Source: Cellulophaga lytica DSM 7489
GTDB taxonomy: Bacteria > Bacteroidota > Bacteroidia > Flavobacteriales > Flavobacteriaceae
DNA: 64,000 nucleotides
Assembly: GCF_000190595.1 (NCBI RefSeq)
Contig: NC_015167.1
Coordinates: 124,001 to 188,000, forward strand
Reading direction: 5' to 3'
The translations under genes and the position numbers were made by a program. The notes under the pieces are model-generated. The model searched no databases, had not been told where the DNA came from, and saw only the letters and a list, made by a program, of their open reading frames with translations. Of this stretch, positions 16,600-26,149 are shown piece by piece (the stretch's first letter is position 1; each line of letters begins with the position of its first letter).

Positions 16600-17163
16600 G
16601 TGACAAAAACAGAATTACATTTGTGGCTACAAAGTAGCGTTAACCACTCTAGAGAAAAAAGACAACAAATAGCTAATGTTATTTTACAAGAACAAGGTTT
16701 AGTTCCTAACTTACTAGACATTGTACTTACTGTAAATGACCCTATCTCTTGTAAAGCAGCTTGGGTATTAGAGTTTGCTTTTAAAGAAAATAATAGTATT
16801 ATTTTTCCTGTAATTGATAAATTTTTAAACGGACTAAAGTTGTTAACCATAGAGTCTAGCATTAGACCTTGTGCTAAAATTTGCGAAATTTTAATGCTTC
16901 AATATTTCTCTAAACAAGAAAACCAAGTTCAGAAAAACTTAAAAGAAAAACATTTAGAGCTAATTACTACCGTTTGTTTTGATTGGCTTATTGGCAACCA
17001 TAAAGTAGCTACACAGGCGTATTCTATGACAAGTCTCTATGCATTAGGCAAAAAGTATGCTTGGATACATCCAGAGCTACGTAGCATATTAGAAAAAAAT
17101 TACCCTTACGGCACTGCTGCATATAAGGCAAGAGCTAGATTAACATTAGATAAAATTGCATAA
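16600..17163 (+). CDS. HEAT-like helical protein next to purB, function unknown
   Basis: A cytosolic, all-helical 187-residue protein with alternating helix pairs suggestive of HEAT/ARM repeats (for example SREKRQQIANVILQEQ, ISCKAAWVLEFAFKEN, HKVATQAYSMTSLYALG). Homologues in flavobacteria are sometimes named after adenylosuccinate lyase because of this neighbour, but no lyase motif is present. The start is GTG at 16600; no ATG is available near it. It lies 120 bases before purB on the same strand. A role as a helper or scaffold is only a guess. Confidence 0.6.
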   Translation: MTKTELHLWLQSSVNHSREKRQQIANVILQEQGLVPNLLDIVLTVNDPISCKAAWVLEFAFKENNSIIFPVIDKFLNGLKLLTIESSIRPCAKICEILMLQYFSKQENQVQKNLKEKHLELITTVCFDWLIGNHKVATQAYSMTSLYALGKKYAWIHPELRSILEKNYPYGTAAYKARARLTLDKIA

Positions 17164-17247
17164 AAATTTAACTTTTTATTAATTCTATTTCTTAAAAAAC
17201 AGCACATAAAACAAGCTAACTAATAGGCATATAAACATACTTTTAAC

Positions 17248-17255
17248 TACCTTTG
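17248..17255 (+). promoter_or_regulatory. Putative -7 element for purB
   Basis: TACCTTTG, 28 bases before the purB ATG, matching TAnnTTTG. No clear -33 TTTG at the right spacing. Confidence 0.45.
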
Positions 17256-17283
17256 CAGCTTTTAAAAATCAACACAAAAACAG

Positions 17284-18627
17284 ATGTCTTTAAACCAATT
17301 AAATGCCATTTCTCCTATAGATGGTAGATACAGAAACAAAGTAGATGCTCTAGGTTCTTTTTTTTCTGAAGAAGCTTTGATAAAATACAGAGTTAGAGTT
17401 GAAATTGAATACTTTATTGCATTATGCGAAATTCCGTTACCGCAATTAAAAGATTTTGATACTGCATTGTTTGAAAACTTACGTGCTATTTACCAAAACT
17501 TTACTACTGAAGATGCGCAAGCAATTAAAGAAATAGAAAAAGTTACAAACCACGATGTAAAAGCTGTTGAGTATTTTATTAAAAAGGAGTTTGACAAATT
17601 AGGTTTGCAAGACTATAAAGAATTTATACACTTTGGTTTAACATCACAAGACATTAACAACACTGCTATACCGCTTTCTATAAAAGAAGCTATGAACGAG
17701 GTTTACGTTCCTATGTATTTTGATGTTGTAGAAAAACTAGAAGAATTGGTTAAAGAGTGGGCAGAAGTATCTATGCTTGCCAGAACTCACGGACAACCAG
17801 CTTCTCCTACACGTTTAGGTAAAGAAATAGATGTTTTTGTTGTTCGTTTAAAAGAACAATTTAATTTATTAAATGATATACCAAGTGCCGCTAAATTTGG
17901 TGGTGCAACTGGCAATTTTAATGCACATAAAGTTGCTTACCCTAACATTGATTGGAAATCATTTGGACAAAAATTTGTTCAAGAAAAGTTAGACTTACAG
18001 CACTCTTTCCCTACTACGCAAATTGAGCATTATGACCATATGGCTGCTTTGTTTGATACGCTTAAGCGTATAAATACTATTATTATAGATTTAGATAGGG
18101 ATTTTTGGACATACGTGTCTATGGATTACTTTAAACAAAAAATTAAAGCTGGCGAAGTTGGCTCTTCTGCTATGCCACATAAAGTTAACCCTATAGATTT
18201 TGAAAACTCTGAAGGAAACTTAGGTATAGCTAACGCCATTTTTGAGCACTTATCTGCTAAATTACCTATTTCTAGATTACAGAGAGATTTAACAGATAGT
18301 ACAGTACTTAGAAACGCTGGTGTACCTTTTGCACATACTATTATTGCTTTTAGCTCTACATTAAAAGGATTAAACAAACTATTACTTAATAAAGAAAAGT
18401 TTGAACAAGATTTAGAAAATAACTGGGCTGTTGTTGCAGAGGCAATACAAACTATTTTACGTCGTGAGGCTTACCCTAACCCTTATGAAGCATTAAAAGG
18501 TTTAACTAGAACAAACGAAAAAATTAATCAGAAATCTATAGCTAATTTTATTGATACTTTAGAAGTATCTGATGCTATTAAAACTGAACTAAAAGCTATT
18601 ACACCAAGTAACTATACTGGTATTTAG
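17284..18627 (+). CDS. purB: Adenylosuccinate lyase
   Basis: Acts twice in purine synthesis: it releases fumarate from SAICAR and from adenylosuccinate. The 447-residue product shows all fumarase/aspartase-superfamily blocks: TSQDINNTA (substrate binding), ARTHGQPASPTRLGKE (general acid His), and the signature loop GSSAMPHKVNPIDFE carrying the catalytic Ser. Length and start agree with the long E. coli-type PurB. It is followed by a strong terminator and probably transcribed from the -7 box just upstream. Confidence 0.96.
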   Translation: MSLNQLNAISPIDGRYRNKVDALGSFFSEEALIKYRVRVEIEYFIALCEIPLPQLKDFDTALFENLRAIYQNFTTEDAQAIKEIEKVTNHDVKAVEYFIKKEFDKLGLQDYKEFIHFGLTSQDINNTAIPLSIKEAMNEVYVPMYFDVVEKLEELVKEWAEVSMLARTHGQPASPTRLGKEIDVFVVRLKEQFNLLNDIPSAAKFGGATGNFNAHKVAYPNIDWKSFGQKFVQEKLDLQHSFPTTQIEHYDHMAALFDTLKRINTIIIDLDRDFWTYVSMDYFKQKIKAGEVGSSAMPHKVNPIDFENSEGNLGIANAIFEHLSAKLPISRLQRDLTDSTVLRNAGVPFAHTIIAFSSTLKGLNKLLLNKEKFEQDLENNWAVVAEAIQTILRREAYPNPYEALKGLTRTNEKINQKSIANFIDTLEVSDAIKTELKAITPSNYTGI

Positions 18628-18660
18628 TAACTGTTTATTTTATAGCTTGTAAAAAGCAAA

Positions 18661-18693
18661 AACCCATCAATAATTAAATTGATGGGTTTTTTA
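18661..18693. terminator. Bidirectional terminator after purB
   Basis: An 11-bp stem (AACCCATCAAT, 18661-18671, with 18678-18688) flanked by A-rich and T-rich runs; serves purB and the convergent giant nuclease gene. Confidence 0.85.
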
Positions 18694-18710
18694 TTTGTTT
18701 TATTATTAGC

Positions 18711-21700
18711 TTAACGCTTAATAAGCAGTCTTGCTTTTTGCGTTACACCATTTACTCTTACTTTTAAAAAGTATTTTCCGCGTCTTAAATAACTTAAGTT
18801 ATACGTTAAGTTAGACTTACCAGCTGTTAACTGCTCTTTTGAACTAAATACTTTTCTTCCATAAAAATTATAGATAACAAAATCTGCATTTGTATCTAAA
18901 TTACTATTTAATTGAATATTTAAATAATTTCTAAACGGATTTGGATACAGTCTTAAATTTGTAATAGACACCTGATCTTGTGCATCACAAGCACCTAATG
19001 TTGCACCGTAATACTTTACAAAAACTGCTGCTGCCCATTTAGACATACAATACGATTTTCCTTTGTAACAAACCTCAACTCCTGGTCTGTACGCGTTACC
19101 ACACCTAACATCTTCTACATCTACAGTAACGTTTGCTGTTGTAAAACAACCATTAGCATCTGTTACAGTAACGGTATATGTTGTTGTAGCCTCTGGACAC
19201 GCTTTAATGTCTTGTGTAGTTTCACCATTACTCCACTCATAACTATAAGGAGCAACACCACCTTCTACTGTAGTTACACTTAAAGTTGTACAAGAGTCAT
19301 AGCCTAAGTAAACCTTAGTGTTATCAGAAACAGAAATGTTTATTGCCTCTGGAGCTGTTATTATAAATTCTTCCGTAACCTCATTGCCTAAAGCATCTGT
19401 AATAATTACGCTATGTGTACCAGCCTCTAAGCTTGTAGCAGTTTCTGTAGTATCGCCATTACTCCACTCATAAGCATATGGTTTTGCGCCACCTTCTACA
19501 ACTACTGTAGCTGTACCATCTAAAGCCGTACTACAAGTAACATCTGTTGTAGATATACTTACCAACTCTAAACCTTTTAACTGAAAACGTGCAGATACCG
19601 GAAAGTGGTCTGATACTGTGTTTGGATAGTCACTATCATAAAACTCATAATGTACACGAGCAGATTCTGCTATATAATTGTCATTTAACTCGTTTGTTAT
19701 TGTAATATGGTCTATCATATTTTCTCTAAAAACATACGATCTAAAATCTTGGTCACTTAATGTTTTTGAAACTATGTTATAGTTAACCTCATCTGTAGCA
19801 TAAGCATTAAAACTAGACGTTGTAGTCGTTGTAATATCTGCAACTGTTGTATCTACATCATCATTATAATCACCCAACAAAATAAGTTTTTTGTCTGCGT
19901 ATTGCACATCTAAAGTATCTTTTAATACCTCAACATCATACTTACGCATATCATACCTGCCTTGTGCATCTGTACCACTATTTGCTCTTGCGTGCAAGGC
20001 AACAACATTTATTTGTTCTGTTGCACCATTAATAGTTACGTCTGCTGTCATTAAAAATGGTAAACGACCACTTGCATAAAAACGATCTGTTGCACTAGGA
20101 TAATTAATCAAGGCAGAGTCGTCTCCTCCGTTATACATTGGGTGAATTGTTTGCAACAACACCTTAGTATTTACCACATTTACAGTTGCTGTATTGTATA
20201 TAAATCCTAGTTTTTGACTAACTCCAGGGTCATTAGGGTAAGATACCGCTGGTGAAAGTACATAATCATACCCAGGAAGTTCACTAACCATTTGAGCAAA
20301 TAAAGTCTCATCTGCAATTTCTTCTACAGCATAAATATCTGCATCTAACTTTGCAATTATAGCTTTTGTACTATCTTTTTGTATGGCATCAGACATTGGG
20401 CTACCAGCTGCTGGCGAGTTTGCTTCATCTCCAAACCACTCTATATTCCAGGCTACCACATCTAACGTTTTGTCTTTTCCTATTTCTACCGGAATTGTTG
20501 GTGGTACATACTCCCCTGCGCAAGGCATATCTTCTGAAGATCTTGGTAACAATTGGTATGTTTCATAAAAACGACCAACTACACCTGTAATTTCTGTACA
20601 AGTATTAGGCTGACCTAAACCAACTATTGCTTCTACATCATTATCTATACGAAGTGATCCATTACCAGATGCATCTGTAATAGTGTAGTTAGAATTTCCA
20701 AACAATATATCTCCTGGTTTAGGAAAAGCAGGATTAATAATACGTACCAATTCTGCCGGATGATTTACCAACTCACTTAAAGTAACTGTTACTGGTGTAA
20801 TTGCGTTTGTTGGTGCTCCATTGTTTTCTACATTGGTAACCGTTGCTATTTGTAATTGATCATTAAAAGCAGATCTTGTACCTGTTACAGTAATAGAATC
20901 ACCTACCATAAAAACACCTTCTCCGTGTACCAACTCATCAAAAATAGCAATTGCTCCTGTAGCATCTTGTATGTAAGCAGAACCAGCAAAAGCATCTGCA
21001 ACAGTTAATACTCCCGTTACAGTAACCACTTCTCCGTCTGCTACATTTCTTGCCTCTGCAATACTAATAGTTGCTGGCGGTGGTATAACAGCTCCGTTTT
21101 CTGTTCCTGGAGAAGGAATAGCTTGTGTATACGTTGCTGTATTTCTTGCTCCTCCTTGTCCGTTTGGAAAACGCTGTAAAGAATGCCCGTCTTTATTACC
21201 TAATTCATCTTCGTTAATTTGTGCCTCTCCTACATTTAAAAGAGCTAATAATTCTGTAGCATCACTATCATTAGTGTCATACACCAAAGCATCTATTAAA
21301 CCATTAGTTGTTACAGCTACATTCTGAAAATCTGATGCATTACCAGTGTACAAAGCCACTGCATCTGCTCCGTTTTGCAAACCATTACTTGGTATTACTA
21401 AGCTTACATTTGGCACATCTACATTACCCATTACAAAATAACCTTCTGCATTGGTTGTGTATCCATCTAAATCATACGCTGCATAACTTTGGTTGTTAGA
21501 GCCATTATAGTGTACTAAAACAAAACCATCTAAAGCCGTGTTACCTTTACCGCCATCAAACAATTCTACAAATTCTTGCGTATCTGTACCTGCTGTATCT
21601 GCATCTACTTCATTAATTACCAAAGTAATTGGTTCTGTAGCATTTGTGTTAGATGCACCTGGTGTTGGCAAAGCCTGTACATAATTAGCAGTGCTTAACG

Positions 21701-24380
21701 CTGCGCCAGAACCATTAGTATAACGTTGCAAAGAATGTGCATCTTTATCTCCTGCTCCACCTTCGTTAATTTGTGCTTCTCCTGCATTTAACAATACCAA
21801 CAATTCAGCATCATCACTATCATTAGTATCATACACTAAAGCATCTAAAAGATTTGTTGTGTTTATTGCAGAATTATTTGGAAAATCTGCAGCATCACCT
21901 GTATACAAAGCAACAGCATCTGCTCCGTTTTGCAAACCATTACTTGGTATTATAATATTTACATTTGGTACATCTGCATTTCCTATTACAAAATAACCAT
22001 TTGCATCTGTGCTATATCCGTCTAAATCATAAGCCGCATAACTCTGGTTATTAGAGCCGTTGTAAAAAACCAACACTTTACCATCTAAAGCAGTATTACC
22101 TGCTCCGCCATCAAACAATTCTACAAACTCTTGTGTGTCTGTACCAGCTGTATCTGCGTCTAACTCATTAATTAGTATTGTAGCCTCTGTTGGTGGCACA
22201 ACTACAACCTCTCCGTTTGCAGCACCTGGTGTTGGTGTTTCTTGTGCAAATGTAGATGTATTTTGTGCGCCTCCTGCTCCGTTTAAAATACGTTGTGAAG
22301 AATGATTGTCCTTATCTCCTGCTCCGCCTTCATTAACCTGAGCTTCACCAGCGTTTAACAACACTAATAATTCTAAATCATCACTATCGTTAGTATCATA
22401 CACAACAGCATCAACTATATTATCTGTAGTTACACTAGAACCGTTTGGAAAATCTGAAGCATCACCAGTGTATATAACAACAGCATCTGCACCATTTTGC
22501 AACCCATTACTTGGTATAACTAAACTTACATTTGGTACATCTACATTACCAATTACAAAATAGCCATTTGCATCTGTTGTATAGCCATCTAAATCATACG
22601 CAGCATAACTTTGGTTGTTAGAGCCATTATAAAGCACCATAACAAGACCATCTAAAGGAGTATTTCCTGCTCCTCCATCAAACAATTCTACAAATTCTTG
22701 TGTATCTGTACCAGGTGTATCTGCATCAATTTCATTTATTAATATTGATGGAGTTACCGGTGTAGAAGAAGAAGTTCCTTCTAAACGAACGTCATCAAAA
22801 CCAGCGTAATCACTACCTCCGTTTTGTTTAACAAATAACCTTAAACTTACTGAGGAAACCGTGTTAGGAACAGCAGTTGTAATTTGCTCCCAATCTGCAG
22901 TGCTGTAAGGACTGCCAACAGTTATAACTTGTACTCCTTGTGAAGTACCATCGTGAAAAATCTCATAGCTAATTGTATCTCCATTGGTAACATCATAACC
23001 AACAACATTTACTGCAAATGATAAACTCACATCTGTATAAGTAGATATATCTACAGCGTCAAAAGTTAATGTGCCACCATCTGCTGTACCACAATTCCCC
23101 TCTAAATCTCTAATTCCAAAGAAATTTGTTCCTGTATTTGCGGTACTTATAGATCCTACACTTGTTACCACATCCCAAACATCACTACCACCATCATTAC
23201 AATTGTTTGGAGATACTGTATAGTTCCAGTTATCTGTAGCAGTACTCTCATACCCTTGAGAAATAATATAATCTCCTGCTGGTGGTGTAACTATGGTATC
23301 CTCTAAAGTTGTTATTGTTACTGTATTGCTATTTGCAGACATATTACCTGCTGCATCTAATGCTTTTATAGTAAAAGTATACGTAGTTTCTGCTGTTAAG
23401 TTTGTTACTAGGTATGATGTTCCGCTAACAACACCTGCTAAAGTAGTACCGTTAAAAATTTGGTACGCTGTAACACCTACATTATCTGTAGCTGCGTCCC
23501 AACTTAAAAGTGTTTCTGTTTCTGTTGTATTTGCTGCACTTAAATTTAAAGGTGCAGTTGGAGCTTCTGTATCTGAACTTGTATTATTAAATCTGTTTTC
23601 TGCTTGTGGTCCTCCCCAAATAGCAGTTGCAAAAGCAGGATTGTCTATAAAAGGGTTTCTGTTTCCTTGAATTCCTTCTAACAATACATTTCTATTAATT
23701 TCTACTTGAGACACAGGATCTTCTGCATTCCATTGTAAAAAAATATCTGGAACATCTCCACTATACGTAGTTGCGCCTGTACCTACTGCTGTAGGTAAAC
23801 ATTGGTTGCCATAACGTATGTACATATACATTATCATTCTGGCTACATCTCCTTTCCACTCATCTCCAGGATACCAAACATTACCACTCATTAAACCTGC
23901 ATTACCACTACCATCACCAAATGGGTGATTGTTACGTAATGAGTTAAACTGTACATCTGATGATCTTAAATGGTGTGCATCTGATCCCGGACCAGATGTT
24001 CCTAAGTTTGGATTTCCTAATGATTTTGGAAAAACATGTTCTCTGTTCCAATCGCCAACACCACCACCATTGTTATTTTTACTTCTGGTACGGTCTGTTG
24101 TTGTATTGCCATCTGCATCATTATAACCATAAATTAACAATACATTATTAGAGTTTGCCGGATCTAAATCTGTTTGTTTTAAAGCGTCCCAAACGCCTGG
24201 TGTATAACTTAGTACAGTTGTTTGTGTTGTTGTAACCAAGTTAGATAAGTCGGTTTTTAAGTTACCACCTGTTTGTGTAACATCTGTTCCGTTGTAGTAT
24301 GCTGGCACTTGACAATAGCCTATGGCCGTTAAAAGCAGCATTCCAATGGAAATTAATACTTTAAGGTAATTTTTCATCAT
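18711..24380 (-). CDS. Giant T9SS-exported protein with endonuclease I and endonuclease/exonuclease/phosphatase domains
   Basis: A secreted multidomain protein of 1889 residues. In order: signal peptide (1-23); endonuclease I of the His-Me type (about 30-265, NREHVFPKSLGN and AHHLRSSDVQFNSLR); fibronectin III (about 272-360); a beta-sandwich (about 368-535); three lamin-tail-like domains (about 546-1100); an OB-fold of the YhcR type (about 1105-1290); an EEP nuclease/phosphatase (about 1302-1595, with WNIEWFG, LGDYNDD and SDHFPV); SprB-type repeats (about 1600-1755); and a T9SS type A sorting tail from LRLYPNPFRN (about 1808-1889). Both nuclease sites look complete. It should be released or surface-anchored and degrade extracellular DNA. 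Monocistronic. Confidence 0.92.
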   Translation of the reverse strand: MMKNYLKVLISIGMLLLTAIGYCQVPAYYNGTDVTQTGGNLKTDLSNLVTTTQTTVLSYTPGVWDALKQTDLDPANSNNVLLIYGYNDADGNTTTDRTRSKNNNGGGVGDWNREHVFPKSLGNPNLGTSGPGSDAHHLRSSDVQFNSLRNNHPFGDGSGNAGLMSGNVWYPGDEWKGDVARMIMYMYIRYGNQCLPTAVGTGATTYSGDVPDIFLQWNAEDPVSQVEINRNVLLEGIQGNRNPFIDNPAFATAIWGGPQAENRFNNTSSDTEAPTAPLNLSAANTTETETLLSWDAATDNVGVTAYQIFNGTTLAGVVSGTSYLVTNLTAETTYTFTIKALDAAGNMSANSNTVTITTLEDTIVTPPAGDYIISQGYESTATDNWNYTVSPNNCNDGGSDVWDVVTSVGSISTANTGTNFFGIRDLEGNCGTADGGTLTFDAVDISTYTDVSLSFAVNVVGYDVTNGDTISYEIFHDGTSQGVQVITVGSPYSTADWEQITTAVPNTVSSVSLRLFVKQNGGSDYAGFDDVRLEGTSSSTPVTPSILINEIDADTPGTDTQEFVELFDGGAGNTPLDGLVMVLYNGSNNQSYAAYDLDGYTTDANGYFVIGNVDVPNVSLVIPSNGLQNGADAVVIYTGDASDFPNGSSVTTDNIVDAVVYDTNDSDDLELLVLLNAGEAQVNEGGAGDKDNHSSQRILNGAGGAQNTSTFAQETPTPGAANGEVVVVPPTEATILINELDADTAGTDTQEFVELFDGGAGNTALDGKVLVFYNGSNNQSYAAYDLDGYSTDANGYFVIGNADVPNVNIIIPSNGLQNGADAVALYTGDAADFPNNSAINTTNLLDALVYDTNDSDDAELLVLLNAGEAQINEGGAGDKDAHSLQRYTNGSGAALSTANYVQALPTPGASNTNATEPITLVINEVDADTAGTDTQEFVELFDGGKGNTALDGFVLVHYNGSNNQSYAAYDLDGYTTNAEGYFVMGNVDVPNVSLVIPSNGLQNGADAVALYTGNASDFQNVAVTTNGLIDALVYDTNDSDATELLALLNVGEAQINEDELGNKDGHSLQRFPNGQGGARNTATYTQAIPSPGTENGAVIPPPATISIAEARNVADGEVVTVTGVLTVADAFAGSAYIQDATGAIAIFDELVHGEGVFMVGDSITVTGTRSAFNDQLQIATVTNVENNGAPTNAITPVTVTLSELVNHPAELVRIINPAFPKPGDILFGNSNYTITDASGNGSLRIDNDVEAIVGLGQPNTCTEITGVVGRFYETYQLLPRSSEDMPCAGEYVPPTIPVEIGKDKTLDVVAWNIEWFGDEANSPAAGSPMSDAIQKDSTKAIIAKLDADIYAVEEIADETLFAQMVSELPGYDYVLSPAVSYPNDPGVSQKLGFIYNTATVNVVNTKVLLQTIHPMYNGGDDSALINYPSATDRFYASGRLPFLMTADVTINGATEQINVVALHARANSGTDAQGRYDMRKYDVEVLKDTLDVQYADKKLILLGDYNDDVDTTVADITTTTTSSFNAYATDEVNYNIVSKTLSDQDFRSYVFRENMIDHITITNELNDNYIAESARVHYEFYDSDYPNTVSDHFPVSARFQLKGLELVSISTTDVTCSTALDGTATVVVEGGAKPYAYEWSNGDTTETATSLEAGTHSVIITDALGNEVTEEFIITAPEAINISVSDNTKVYLGYDSCTTLSVTTVEGGVAPYSYEWSNGETTQDIKACPEATTTYTVTVTDANGCFTTANVTVDVEDVRCGNAYRPGVEVCYKGKSYCMSKWAAAVFVKYYGATLGACDAQDQVSITNLRLYPNPFRNYLNIQLNSNLDTNADFVIYNFYGRKVFSSKEQLTAGKSNLTYNLSYLRRGKYFLKVRVNGVTQKARLLIKR
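21075..22750 (-). repeat. Three tandem lamin-tail-domain repeats (about 555 bp each)
   Basis: Within the giant nuclease gene the block starting NEIDADTxGTDTQEFVELFD recurs three times, at about 22750-22190, 22180-21630 and 21625-21075. The copies share long identical stretches (QSYAAYDLDGY, IPSNGLQNGADAV, VYDTNDSD) and are visibly alike at the DNA level, which indicates internal duplication rather than distant homology. Confidence 0.88.
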
Positions 24381-24517
24381 TTTTTATATAGGTTTGTTGG
24401 CGATAAAACTACATTTAAAAGATATTATAATTACTTGTCTAATATTAACTTATTATTAACGATTACTATTAATTGTTGATAACGTTATGTACTGTTTTTG
24501 TTTGTTTAAAATTGAAC

Positions 24518-24545
24518 AAAAAAAAGACCGCATATAGCGGTCTTT
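24518..24545 (-). terminator. Intrinsic terminator of the MscS gene
   Basis: A 9-bp stem AAAGACCGC (24523-24531) pairs with 24537-24545; the minus-strand T-run lies at 24518-24525. Confidence 0.8.
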
Positions 24546-24565
24546 ATATAAAAAAACAGGTTGTC

Positions 24566-25375
24566 TTATTTATTAATTTGTACCTCGTGTGGATAAGGAA
24601 TTTCAATTTTAGCATTGTCTAACGCTAATTTAGAACCTTCAATGGTTGCAAAATAAACATCCCAATAATCTTCTGGCTTACAAAAAGGACGCACCGCTAA
24701 GTTTACAGAACTATCTGCTAACTCTTCTACATTTACAGATGGTGCAGGGTCTTTTAATACTTTAGGGTTGGCTTGTAACATTTCTAAAAGCACTTGTTTT
24801 GCTTTTTTCATATCTTCTCCATAACCAATACCAACAGTAGTATCTACTCTCATTTTACCTTCTGCTGTATAATTAATAATGTTACCATTTGCCATTGCAC
24901 CGTTAGGTACTATTGCTAATTTGTTTTGTGGTGTAATTAATTTAGTTGTAAAAATTTCAATTTCTTTTACAGAACCTAATACGCCTTGAGCCTCTACTAA
25001 GTCTCCAATTTTGTAAGGTTTAAAAATCATAATTAAAACGCCTCCTGCAAAGTTACCTAAAGAGCCTTGTAATGCTAAACCAATAGCTAAACCTGCGGCT
25101 GCAATAACAGCTGCTAAACTTGTAGTCTCTACTCCTAAAGTAGAAATAACTGTAATGATTAAAAATATTTTTAATCCCCAGTTTACAAGGTTTAATAAAA
25201 ACTTTTGTAATGACTCATCATAATTGCCTTTTGCCATTACTTTTCTTGCAACTCCAATAAGTTTTTTAATAAGCCACGCTCCAACAAGATAAATAATTAT
25301 AGCCATAATAATTTTTGGGCCATAATCCATTATTTTCTCGATTGCCAAATTCATCCATTTTTCTGGATTCTCCAT
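24566..25375 (-). CDS. mscS: Small-conductance mechanosensitive channel
   Basis: Homoheptameric inner-membrane channel that opens on membrane tension and protects against hypo-osmotic shock. The 269-residue product has the MscS layout: three N-terminal membrane helices, TM3 being the Gly/Ala-rich pore helix (AAAGLAIGLALQGSLGNFAGG, quoted as AAAGLAIGLALQG and SLGNFAGG), then the beta domain (YKIGDLVEAQGVLGSVKEI) and the alpha/beta cage (about 175-265). Size agrees with E. coli MscS (286). It is separated by terminators from both neighbours. Confidence 0.93.
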   Translation of the reverse strand: MENPEKWMNLAIEKIMDYGPKIIMAIIIYLVGAWLIKKLIGVARKVMAKGNYDESLQKFLLNLVNWGLKIFLIITVISTLGVETTSLAAVIAAAGLAIGLALQGSLGNFAGGVLIMIFKPYKIGDLVEAQGVLGSVKEIEIFTTKLITPQNKLAIVPNGAMANGNIINYTAEGKMRVDTTVGIGYGEDMKKAKQVLLEMLQANPKVLKDPAPSVNVEELADSSVNLAVRPFCKPEDYWDVYFATIEGSKLALDNAKIEIPYPHEVQINK

Positions 25376-25479
25376 AATTGTTAATGTTTAAATAGTTAAT
25401 GTTGGGTACAATATATAAAATGTATTTTATAAAAAATTTAAAACACATTAACAGTTGTTAACATTTTACCATTTCATAA

Positions 25480-25514
25480 CAAAAAAAGCCTGCTTAACAT
25501 AGTTAAACAGGCTT
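25480..25514 (-). terminator. Intrinsic terminator of the sigma/DUF4252 group
   Basis: A stem AAGCCTG (25486-25492) with 25508-25514, extended inside by TTAAC/GTTAA pairing; A7 on the left gives the minus-strand T-run. Confidence 0.8.
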
Positions 25515-25537
25515 GTAACAAATAAAAATCTAGAAAA

Positions 25538-26083
25538 CTAGCTTCCTATTAGATCTCCTATCTTTTTTAGTGCTCCTTCATCTACGTCAGATTTTTCCAT
25601 TGCACTTATAAATTTACCTAAGTATGCAGGGTTCATATCATCTCCTATAACACGGATTAATGCAAAACCTTTATCATCTTTATAACCATAAACAATTACC
25701 TCGTCTATAGCATCTTCTTCACCAGTAAATTTAACTACACCTTTTGCCATTTTAGAGTTAATTTTCATTAACTGCGTGTATTTTTTATTCCCTAAAATAG
25801 CATTTACTTTTGTTTTTTCTACTTTATAAGAATCTACATTATCTGTAGTTTTATTAAATGCCAAAACGTTCACTTTTTTTATAGACTCTACTGCTTTTTT
25901 TTCCTCTGGAGATAAATTTGCAGATGCTATATTTAATATACTTGTAGGAACATCAAAAGATAAAAAATTATCATTTTCGCTGCTATCTACGTAATACTCT
26001 TGCAGGCTTTGACTAGAAGAGCAAGAGCCTAACGTAACCAACAAAATTAATGCTGCTGTTATGTATTTTATTCCGTTTTTCAT
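25538..26083 (-). CDS. DUF4252 lipoprotein (second copy of a pair)
   Basis: A 181-residue lipoprotein: hydrophobic signal ending LVTLGSC, with Cys 21 followed by Ser-rich SSSQS. The DUF4252 fold occupies about 40-175. Members are small lipoproteins or exported proteins of Bacteroidota with unknown function, usually found beside sigma factors. It is the last gene of the leftward group sigma-membrane protein-DUF4252-DUF4252 and about 66 bases from the preceding gene. Similarity to that gene is limited, so the pair is either an old duplication or two subfamilies. Confidence 0.82.
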   Translation of the reverse strand: MKNGIKYITAALILLVTLGSCSSSQSLQEYYVDSSENDNFLSFDVPTSILNIASANLSPEEKKAVESIKKVNVLAFNKTTDNVDSYKVEKTKVNAILGNKKYTQLMKINSKMAKGVVKFTGEEDAIDEVIVYGYKDDKGFALIRVIGDDMNPAYLGKFISAMEKSDVDEGALKKIGDLIGS

Positions 26084-26149
26084 ATTGATGATTTTTATTT
26101 ATTAATAACTATCAAGGTTAGTTATTAACCTTGATAGAAATATGTGTTG

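Noticed and set aside
19891-24151. Several rightward ORFs opposite the giant nuclease gene
   Set aside because: They are antisense shadows of a clearly coding, domain-rich frame; none shows a recognisable domain or promoter.
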